Positions 1 through 5,300 of a stretch of 6,450 nucleotides of DNA are shown here, one piece after another (position 1 is the first letter of the stretch; the number at the start of each line of letters is the position of its first letter). The stretch comes from SYIM01 sp044359405 (lineage in GTDB: Bacteria; Pseudomonadota; Gammaproteobacteria; Burkholderiales; Burkholderiaceae_E), in assembly GCA_044359405.1 (NCBI GenBank), contig JBIKMC010000202.1, positions 1 to 6,450 of the forward strand, written 5' to 3'. A model generated the notes under the pieces. The model searched no databases. It saw only the letters and a program-made list of their open reading frames with translations, and was not told the DNA's origin. The position numbers and the translations under genes were made by a program.

Positions 1-350
1 CCAGCCCAGACAAAGACCAGCGAGAACAGCAGGATGGCTATACCCGACACCAGTTCGAGCGCGGCGTGGGCACGGGCGGACAGACTGGGCCAGACGTCGA
101 CCGTGAAATGCGCTCGTTCTTTCATACCCACCATGGCGCCGATCATGATGGTCCATATGAACATCAAACGGGCCAGTTCTTCTGTCCAGATATAGGTGGG
201 CAGCAGCTCGGTGTGTCGGGATACGATCTGCAGCGTGACGGGCACCAGCAGAGTCGTCAGTGCCAAAACCAACAGGGCGCATAGGACTTGATACCAGGCG
301 TCGCTGAGGCGACGCCAGGCACCGCGCGGTGCGCGGGCCTGGTTTGTCAT
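1..350 (-). CDS. dctQ: TRAP transporter small permease, DctQ family (partial, 3' end beyond left edge)
   Basis: Small integral membrane subunit of a tripartite ATP-independent periplasmic (TRAP) transporter. It pairs with the large DctM permease to import a carboxylate delivered by the binding protein, driven by an ion gradient. The reading frame opens at ATG 350 and stays open to the edge, giving 116 residues plus part of a codon. Hydrophobic segments lie at about residues 22-43, 61-76 and 98-116. Between the first two is the family-typical amphipathic 'WTEELARLMFIW' (residues 55-66), followed by 'GAMVG' and 'HFTVDVW' (81-87); these match the usual DctQ 'EE-x-aR...W...GA...hi-x-vd' pattern. 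The start lies 15 bp after the stop of the binding-protein gene, so the two are almost certainly cotranscribed. The Shine-Dalgarno is weak (GGAT), which fits translational coupling. The last predicted helix and the C-terminus are missing. The dctM gene is expected to the left but is not visible. Confidence 0.9.
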   Translation of the reverse strand, partial: MTNQARAPRGAWRRLSDAWYQVLCALLVLALTTLLVPVTLQIVSRHTELLPTYIWTEELARLMFIWTIMIGAMVGMKERAHFTVDVWPSLSARAHAALELVSGIAILLFSLVFVWA

Positions 351-365
351 GACTGAGATCCGGCG

Positions 366-1361
366 TCAGGCAGCGAGAATCTTCTCGTGAACGGTCGATG
401 CTTCGATCTCTTTGGCGTAGGCCGCCATGACCGGATCCACCAGCTTTTTCATCCCATCGCGGTCGTTGAAAGCCACCCGCTTGAGACGTCCAGCCTTTTC
501 GAGGGCATCGATTCGCTGAGAATCACCACCCGACTCGATTTCGCCGCCATACAGACCCGCTTCTTTGCCGGCGCGGATGACCGCATCCTGCAGCGCCTTG
601 GGCAGGTTGTTGAAGGTCTTGACCGAGAAGCACAGGGGCCGGATGGTGATGGCGTGTTGAGTCATGTTGAGGTTGGGTGCAACCTCATAAAACTTCATCT
701 GCTCGACACCGGCCGCCTCGTTTTCGCCCGCCTGAATGACGCCATTCTGGATGGCGTTGTAGACCTCGTTGTAGGCGATGACCGAAGGCGCCATGCCGGC
801 GGCAGCGAAGGTTTTGCTCCAGATGGGCGCGCCTTGCACCCGGACCTTGAGGCCCTTCATTTCGGCCAGATTGCTAACGGCCTTGGTGGCGAAGATGTTG
901 CGCACACCGCCGCCGCCGTAGCCAATCAGCATGACACCTGCCCGTTTGGCGATGTCGTCAGCGATGGGCTTGAAGAGGTCCTGGTCGATCACTTTCTTCC
1001 AGTGGGCCAGGTCGCGGAACAGGAAGGGGGCGTCGATGAAGGGCGCCGCCTTTGAGAAAGTGGACATGTGCGCCGGTGATGCCACCGCGAAGTCGACCGC
1101 TCGGCCAGCCGCCATGTATTCGACATACTGCTTTTCGAGGCCCAGCGAGCTGTTTTTGTGGATGACGAAATTGACCGGTTGGTTGTAGTACTTTTTGATC
1201 AGGTCGGCAAAACGCTGCATCGCCATGGTGTAAGGGTGCTCGTCGTTGAACTGAGAGGCACCGTTCAGCGTGATGGCCTGCGCCTGAGCGCGACCGATGA
1301 TGCCAAAGGTTGAAACGGCGGCGCCAGCGGCAGCGGCACTTACAAAAGCTCTGCGTTGCAT
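366..1361 (-). CDS. dctP: TRAP transporter periplasmic solute-binding protein, DctP family
   Basis: Extracytoplasmic receptor of 331 residues, a normal family length, that binds an organic acid in the periplasm and hands it to DctQ/DctM. The N-terminus is a signal peptide: Arg3-Arg4-Ala-Phe6, an Ala-rich hydrophobic stretch (9-22) and an 'AQA' cleavage site near residue 27. The twin arginines followed by Phe make Tat export plausible. Family landmarks are 'GGVRN' (151-155), 'MKGLKVRVQ' (168-176) with Arg174 at the position of the invariant carboxylate-binding arginine, then 'YNEVYNAIQNGVIQAGENE' (197-215), the conserved E-x-Y-x-A-x-Q-x-G-V segment. Where many DctP proteins have 'ENP', this one has 'ENEAAG'. 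The ligand cannot be named from sequence. Neighbouring dehydrogenase and aldolase genes suggest a uronate or other hydroxy/sugar acid (inference). Start choice: ATG 1361 follows AGGAG at a 6-nt spacing and gives a complete signal peptide. Confidence 0.95.
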   Translation of the reverse strand: MQRRAFVSAAAAGAAVSTFGIIGRAQAQAITLNGASQFNDEHPYTMAMQRFADLIKKYYNQPVNFVIHKNSSLGLEKQYVEYMAAGRAVDFAVASPAHMSTFSKAAPFIDAPFLFRDLAHWKKVIDQDLFKPIADDIAKRAGVMLIGYGGGGVRNIFATKAVSNLAEMKGLKVRVQGAPIWSKTFAAAGMAPSVIAYNEVYNAIQNGVIQAGENEAAGVEQMKFYEVAPNLNMTQHAITIRPLCFSVKTFNNLPKALQDAVIRAGKEAGLYGGEIESGGDSQRIDALEKAGRLKRVAFNDRDGMKKLVDPVMAAYAKEIEASTVHEKILAA

Positions 1362-1367
1362 GTGTGT

Positions 1368-1372
1368 CTCCT
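1368..1372 (-). promoter_or_regulatory. Ribosome binding site of dctP
   Basis: The minus strand reads GTGAGGAGACACAC then ATG, so AGGAG lies 6 nt before the start. It is the strongest Shine-Dalgarno in the window. This fits high expression of the binding protein relative to the membrane subunit, whose site is weak. Confidence 0.75.
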
Positions 1373-1418
1373 CACGGTGGTCGGGCTTGATTCGGCCTTT
1401 GCCGCTACCCGTTGTCGA

Positions 1419-1446
1419 AGTGTAGCCCGAGATGCGACGAATCCAA
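1419..1446 (-). promoter_or_regulatory. Weak sigma-70-like promoter candidate ahead of dctP
   Basis: On the minus strand TTGGAT (1446-1441) and TACACT (1424-1419) are separated by 16 bp, with 3/6 and 4/6 matches to TTGACA/TATAAT. It sits in the 151-bp non-coding gap 1362-1512 between the dehydrogenase and dctP, the only large gap in the cluster. A separate TTGACA lies further upstream at 1472-1467, but no good -10 is found at the right distance. In this GC-rich background such matches can occur by chance. Confidence 0.25.
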
Positions 1447-1447
1447 A

Positions 1448-1459
1448 GCCTGCTCAGGC
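1448..1459. repeat. Short palindrome GCCTG-CT-CAGGC in the udh-dctP gap
   Basis: A perfect 5-bp inverted repeat with a 2-bp centre, directly upstream of the promoter candidate for dctP. It could be an operator half-site pair for a dimeric regulator. As RNA it would form only a 4-bp stem with a 4-nt loop followed by TTT, which is too weak for a convincing terminator. A chance occurrence is quite possible. The rest of the gap 1362-1512 holds nothing else I can support. Confidence 0.2.
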
Positions 1460-1512
1460 GGTGTCAACGGGGCCGATCAGGCTTGTCCCCTGGCCGGCCG
1501 ATCGCGCAGGTC

Positions 1513-2304
1513 TTAAGGGCGCGCGGGCCGCTCCCACGAGCAGAAGATGCCGCCCTGCAGTTCGCGGGCCACCAGATCCAGATCATTGGGTGTCGCGGTC
1601 AGGCGGCCTGCCCAGGTTTCAGCGTTGTCTTTGGGGACGAAGCCGATACGGCGCGCGGCGTCATCGGCCCACCAGCCCCGGTCATTATTGGACGCACCGA
1701 AGACGATTTCGAAGTGCACGGGTGCCTCGATGGAGCACACGACCAGTTCGGTGAAATCAGACCAGCTGAGCCAGGTGGACAGATGGCGCAATTCGGCCGG
1801 TTCATCGGGCGAGCGAGCCGTGCCGATGCGCAGACAGACCGCAGTCACGCCGAATTTGTCGGCGTAGTAGCTTAGAAGCGCTTCGCCGAAGGCTTTGGAG
1901 ACGCCATAGCGGGTGTCTGGACGCACGGGTTCGCTGCCGTCTAGCCGGCGTGATCGTGGATAAAAACCGATGGCGTGGTTGGACGACGCGAACACAATCC
2001 GACGAACGCCTGCCCGCCGTGCGGCATCGGCGGTCTGGTAACACCCCTCAATGTTGGCATCACGAATTGCCTCCCAGGGGCCCTCGGTGGGGACGCCAGC
2101 CAGATGAACCACGGCATCCACACCCTGCATGGCTTGTTCCATGCGCGTGCCGTCGGCGATGTCGCATTGAACGACGGTCTCGCCGCCGCTGGCTGGCGGC
2201 ATGGCCGCGCGGTCAACCAGCACGAGTTCATAGCGGCCGCGAAGACGATCGCGCAGAACACCGCCCAGCAATCCGGCCGCGCCGGTGATCATCACTTTCT
2301 TCAT
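1513..2304 (-). CDS. Uronate dehydrogenase-like NAD-dependent epimerase/dehydratase-family protein
   Basis: Cytoplasmic extended short-chain dehydrogenase of 263 residues, close in length to known uronate dehydrogenases, which oxidise galacturonate or glucuronate to the aldarolactone with NAD+. Visible motifs: Rossmann 'GAAGLLG' (8-14), Asp31 ending beta-2 (NAD preference), 'CDIAD' (47-51), 'VVHLAG' (65-70), 'FASSNHAIGFY' (105-115), the catalytic Tyr133-x3-Lys137 in 'YGVSKAFGE', 'HLSTWLSWSDF' (174-184) preceded by Arg173, 'GASNNDRGWW' (203-212) and 'PKDNAE' (224-229). From memory, the SSNH, STW-S-x-DF, GAS-N-D-x-GWW and PKDNAE blocks match the Agrobacterium enzyme Udh closely, which separates it from generic sugar-nucleotide epimerases. 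Start: the frame extends upstream to 2526 over the aldolase gene, but ATG 2304 has a good Shine-Dalgarno and begins directly with the beta-1 strand (MKKVMITG). It follows the aldolase by 13 bp, so the two are cotranscribed. The substrate is inferred, not shown. Confidence 0.82.
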   Translation of the reverse strand: MKKVMITGAAGLLGGVLRDRLRGRYELVLVDRAAMPPASGGETVVQCDIADGTRMEQAMQGVDAVVHLAGVPTEGPWEAIRDANIEGCYQTADAARRAGVRRIVFASSNHAIGFYPRSRRLDGSEPVRPDTRYGVSKAFGEALLSYYADKFGVTAVCLRIGTARSPDEPAELRHLSTWLSWSDFTELVVCSIEAPVHFEIVFGASNNDRGWWADDAARRIGFVPKDNAETWAGRLTATPNDLDLVARELQGGIFCSWERPARP

Positions 2305-2310
2305 GGAGCG

Positions 2311-2318
2311 TTTCCTTT
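2311..2318 (-). promoter_or_regulatory. Ribosome binding site that fixes the start of the uronate dehydrogenase-like gene
   Basis: The minus strand reads TGAAAGGAAACGCTCC then ATG 2304. AAAGGAAA overlaps the last base of the aldolase TGA stop, and its AGGA core ends 8 nt before the ATG. The site supports 2304 over the longer upstream frame and suggests translational coupling to the aldolase. Confidence 0.7.
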
Positions 2319-3097
2319 CAGAGGGCCGACCAGCCCGGCGATTCACGGTCAAGCGTGCGTTGGATGGCTGCAAAAAACAGGTCGGACTGCTGCCGCTCGC
2401 CCGCGATCTGCGCGCCCACCTTCTTTGCAAGATCGTCCGGAACGCGACGCAGCTGCCGACCGCCGGACATTTGCAGGGCCAGCGCCTGATGCATGCAGGC
2501 GCGCTCAAGGTAGTAGAGGTCATCAAAGGCCCAGGCTACCGACGCCCCGACCACCGTGACGCCGTGGCTTGCCATGAACAGCACGTCTTTGCCCTTGAGC
2601 TGCGAAGCGATGCGCTCGCCCTCGGCCGCATCCAGGGCCAGGCCGTTGTAATGATCGTCGTAGCCCACGCGATCCCAGAAGCGCAGGGTGTTCTGGTTAC
2701 ACCATTCCAGGCGTCCGCCATCGATCAGGGTGATCGCCGTGGCGTAAGGCATGTGGGTGTGCAGAACCGCGCGGGCCTGCGGGTTCAGCCGGTGTATCCA
2801 GCTGTGAATGAAAAAGGCTGTGGGCTCCAGCGTGTGGCGGCCGTCCAGAACGGTACCCGAGCCGTCAATCAACAGGATGTCGCCCGCCGTGACCTCGGCC
2901 CAGTGCAGACCCTGCGGGTTGATGAGATAACGGTCGGAAGCCAGCTCAAGGCTGAAGTGGTTGCATACCCCTTCATTCATATTCAGCCGCGCGGCCCAAC
3001 GCAGTGCCGCAGCCAGATCGATTCGCCCCTGCCGCAGGGTTTTGGGGTCAATATCGCCGATGGCTTTGGCGCCAACAGCCTGGGTTGTACTGTTCAT
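2318..3097 (-). CDS. Class II aldolase/adducin-family protein
   Basis: Cytoplasmic metal-dependent enzyme of 259 residues in the fold shared by L-fuculose-phosphate aldolase, L-ribulose-5-phosphate 4-epimerase and adducin heads. Family motifs: 'NEGVCNHFSLE' (41-51; family N-H-x-S loop), 'NPQGLHW' (60-66), Glu91 in 'LEPTAFFIHSWIH' (candidate catalytic glutamate), 'VLHTHMPYATA' (111-121) with metal ligands His113 and His115, and 'MASHGVTVVG' (175-184) with the third metal ligand His178. All three zinc histidines are present, so it should be active rather than an adducin-type non-enzymatic homologue. Members catalyse aldol cleavage, epimerisation or decarboxylation of varied substrates, so the reaction is unknown. 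It is the first gene of the leftward cluster, 13 bp ahead of the dehydrogenase. ATG 3097 has GGAG 5 nt upstream. The 40 residues before the first motif are normal for the larger, about 250-residue, members. Confidence 0.88.
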   Translation of the reverse strand: MNSTTQAVGAKAIGDIDPKTLRQGRIDLAAALRWAARLNMNEGVCNHFSLELASDRYLINPQGLHWAEVTAGDILLIDGSGTVLDGRHTLEPTAFFIHSWIHRLNPQARAVLHTHMPYATAITLIDGGRLEWCNQNTLRFWDRVGYDDHYNGLALDAAEGERIASQLKGKDVLFMASHGVTVVGASVAWAFDDLYYLERACMHQALALQMSGGRQLRRVPDDLAKKVGAQIAGERQQSDLFFAAIQRTLDRESPGWSAL

Positions 3098-3102
3098 GCG
3101 TA

Positions 3103-3106
3103 CTCC
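3103..3106 (-). promoter_or_regulatory. Ribosome binding site of the class II aldolase gene
   Basis: The minus strand reads CGGAGTACGC then ATG 3097, placing GGAG 5 nt before the start and supporting it. Confidence 0.6.
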
Positions 3107-3139
3107 GATAATTCGTCAACGTGCTGCCGTCGGGGCGAA

Positions 3140-3168
3140 AGTATGCCCGCATCGGCGCGGCTTGTCCC
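3140..3168 (-). promoter_or_regulatory. Candidate promoter of the leftward aldolase-dehydrogenase cluster
   Basis: On the minus strand GGGACA (3168-3163) and CATACT (3145-3140) are separated by exactly 17 bp, each matching the sigma-70 consensus at 4 of 6 positions. Transcription would start near 3133 and leave a leader of about 36 nt. The location, in the divergent gap and ahead of the first gene of the cluster, is where a promoter is required. The match itself is moderate. Confidence 0.35.
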
Positions 3169-3173
3169 GGTGG

Positions 3174-3188
3174 CACAGGGGTGCTGTG
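3174..3188. repeat. Inverted repeat CACAG-N5-CTGTG in the divergent intergenic region
   Basis: A 5-bp inverted repeat with a 5-bp spacer, just upstream of the candidate -35 of the leftward promoter and about 40 bp before the ligase start. Its position suits an operator for a dimeric regulator acting on one or both divergent genes. The arms are short, so chance is not excluded, and no regulator gene is in the window. Confidence 0.25.
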
Positions 3189-3228
3189 AAACCGCATTCG
3201 GGTGCGCTGGGATGCGACAATTGTGCCC

Positions 3229-5259
3229 ATGGCACGCATCGACGATCTGCGCAATCTCATCCTCAAGGCCAAGCACGCTTACTACTACAGTGCCGCGCCC
3301 ATCATGAGTGATGCCGAGTACGACTCTCTGGAGGATGAGCTGCGCCTGCTTGCGCCCGACGATCCGGTGCTGGCCCTGGTGGGCTCGCCGGTTCCAGCCG
3401 ATACCATGCTGACCAAGGCGCGGCATGCCATTCCAATGGGTAGCCAGAACAAAGTGAACTCACAGGCCGAGTTTCGCGCCTGGCTTGAGAAATCTGGCGG
3501 CGGCGCGGTTCAGGCAAGTCTCAAAGGCGATGGTGCCAGCGCGGCCGCGTATTACCGTGACGGTCGGCTTGTCCAGGCAATCTCGCGCGGTGATGGCGTC
3601 ATGGGCGAAGACATCACTGCCAATGCGCTGCGTTTTAAGGGACTGCCTGCCTGGGCGGCCGATACCGAGGGGCGCCCATTTACCGGTGCGGTACGCTTCG
3701 AAGTCATCCTGACCGTCGCCGATTGGGCCGTGGTCGACCCCCTGCGCAGCAAGAATCCGCGCAATGCCGGCAGCGGCATCATGGGTCGCAAGAATGGCCA
3801 TCAGGCTGACTGCCTGACCGCGTATGCCTTTGACATCGATGAAATGCGTGATGGTCAATCGGTGATGTGGTTGCGCGAGGAAGACAAAACGCAACGCCTG
3901 GCGCAGCTGGGTTTTAACCGCATCCCGGGGCAGCACTGTGACGGCGCCGATCAGGCCGTGGCCTGGTTTGAAGACATTGTGGCGCGGCGCGAGGGCCTTC
4001 CGTTCTGGGTCGACGGTGTGGTGATGAAGCTGGACGATATCCCGCGCCAGCAGGCACTGGGTGTCACGGCGGGTCGGCCCAAAGGGCAGGTGGCCTGGAA
4101 GTTCGATTCGACCGGTGCGCAGACCGTACTTGAAGACGTGGTGGTAAGCGGCGGCCACACCGGTGCTCTGGTGCCCGTGGGCAAGCTCCGGCCAGTGGAT
4201 ATCGGCGGCACCACGGTCAGCAGCGTGTCGCTGGCCAACTACGACGAAATTGCGCGGCTCGACGTGGCCATCGGGGACTCAGTCTGGCTGATCAAGGCCA
4301 ATGACATCATTCCCAAAATCGTCCGAGTCACTGAGCGCCCCTTGGGGCGGCGCCCCATAGCGGTTCCCTCAGCCTGCCCCTTCTGTGGCCGAGGGGTTGC
4401 TCGTCGCCTGAACACCAGCGGAGAAAGCGGTGTGGTGCTCGAATGTCGCAATTCGGCATGCCCCAAGAAGTCCACTGGCAAGATCAGTCGATGGATCAGC
4501 GGGCTCGACATTCAGGGTATTGGCGACTCGGTGCTTGACGCCATGCTGGATCGATTCGGCATTGAAGATGCGGCGGATCTGTACCGGCTTTCTGATCGAG
4601 CGGCCGAACTCGGCGAACTCATCATCAATCGTGAAAAGGATATTCGTCTGGGCGATAAACGCGCGCAGTCGATTCTGTCGGCTATCGATGCCACTCGCGT
4701 GCTCAGTCTGCCGCAGTTTCTGGGCTCCCTGGGTATCGATCATCTGGGGCAGCGGCGCGTCGAGCTGATGATGGCGGCGGCCGGTGGCGAACTCGATACG
4801 CTGGAAGACTGGCGCAGCGGTCGTCTGCGTGAAGCCGAATTCGCTGAGCGTGTTGGCGCCCCTAATTTGGGTAGATCCATCCAGGAGGGCATTGATGCGA
4901 TGGCCCAGGTCATCGACAAAATGCTGGCCAATGGCGTCACCATCCCCGCTGTCTTGCGCGACGTGCCAGGCGAGCCCTCTCAACAGGTGTCCAGGCCCAC
5001 GATCTGTATCAGCGGCAAGCTGCCCAGCGGACTCAAGAAATCCGACTATGAAGCGCCCCTGGCCGCGGCGGGGCTTGAGCTGGTGGATGCCGTGCATGCA
5101 CAGCTGCGCTATCTGGTATTGGCTGAGGCTGACTCAAGCAGCGGCAAAGCGCAAAAGGCGCGAAAATTGAATATCGCTATTTTGGATGAGCCCGGATTAC
5201 GGGCGCTGATTGAGGCTGCGGGGGTCGTGCCGCCGGCGGTCGATCTGGCCGCGCGATAG
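3229..5259 (+). CDS. Divergent NAD+-dependent DNA ligase (LigA-like, with BRCT domain)
   Basis: 676-residue homologue of LigA, which seals DNA nicks using NAD+. Domain order is complete. Domain Ia (about 1-60) has 'HAYYYSAAPIMSDAEYD' (16-32). The nucleotidyltransferase core (about 65-295) has Lys99 in 'SLKGDG', 'SRGDGVMGEDIT' (119-130), Glu158 in 'RFEV', 'NPRN' (176-179), Arg254, 'VDGVVMK' (261-267) and Lys291. The OB fold is at about 296-370. A Cys4 zinc finger uses C383, C386, C406 and C411. Helix-hairpin-helix repeats span about 420-580 and a BRCT domain about 588-664. Length matches E. coli LigA (671). It departs from the family in motif I (S-x-KGDG-x-S for E-x-K-x-DG), after NPRN, in the OB fold ('SGGHTG' for 'QVGRTG') and at 'KAND' for 'RAGD'. 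It is probably a second, specialised ligase rather than the housekeeping one. Start: ATG 3229 fits the family N-terminus; GTG 3202 and GTG 3223 are alternatives, and none has a clear Shine-Dalgarno. Confidence 0.88.
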   Translation: MARIDDLRNLILKAKHAYYYSAAPIMSDAEYDSLEDELRLLAPDDPVLALVGSPVPADTMLTKARHAIPMGSQNKVNSQAEFRAWLEKSGGGAVQASLKGDGASAAAYYRDGRLVQAISRGDGVMGEDITANALRFKGLPAWAADTEGRPFTGAVRFEVILTVADWAVVDPLRSKNPRNAGSGIMGRKNGHQADCLTAYAFDIDEMRDGQSVMWLREEDKTQRLAQLGFNRIPGQHCDGADQAVAWFEDIVARREGLPFWVDGVVMKLDDIPRQQALGVTAGRPKGQVAWKFDSTGAQTVLEDVVVSGGHTGALVPVGKLRPVDIGGTTVSSVSLANYDEIARLDVAIGDSVWLIKANDIIPKIVRVTERPLGRRPIAVPSACPFCGRGVARRLNTSGESGVVLECRNSACPKKSTGKISRWISGLDIQGIGDSVLDAMLDRFGIEDAADLYRLSDRAAELGELIINREKDIRLGDKRAQSILSAIDATRVLSLPQFLGSLGIDHLGQRRVELMMAAAGGELDTLEDWRSGRLREAEFAERVGAPNLGRSIQEGIDAMAQVIDKMLANGVTIPAVLRDVPGEPSQQVSRPTICISGKLPSGLKKSDYEAPLAAAGLELVDAVHAQLRYLVLAEADSSSGKAQKARKLNIAILDEPGLRALIEAAGVVPPAVDLAAR

Positions 5260-5300
5260 TCGCCCGCAGAACGCAACGCATTTGCGCTTGGCGCTCGCGG

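Noticed and set aside
66..284. 72-codon plus-strand open frame at the left edge
   Set aside because: It is antisense to dctQ, whose EELAR and transmembrane pattern is clear; Gln/His-rich shadow translation without similarity.
387..1055. 222-codon open frame on the plus strand
   Set aside because: It is antisense to dctP and mirrors its codon periodicity; the protein has no recognisable motif, and dctP is certain.
2305..2526. 74-residue N-terminal extension of the dehydrogenase frame up to ATG 2526
   Set aside because: It lies wholly over the coding end of the aldolase gene, is Arg/Ser-rich without family similarity, and the Rossmann strand begins exactly at ATG 2304 behind a good ribosome binding site.
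2285..3307. 340-codon open frame on the plus strand across the aldolase and into the ligase
   Set aside because: It is antisense to the well-supported aldolase and overlaps the ligase start out of frame; typical of a GC-rich shadow frame.
4369..5097. 242-codon minus-strand open frame inside the ligase gene
   Set aside because: It is a shadow of the zinc-finger/HhH/BRCT coding region with no ribosome binding site or family motif.
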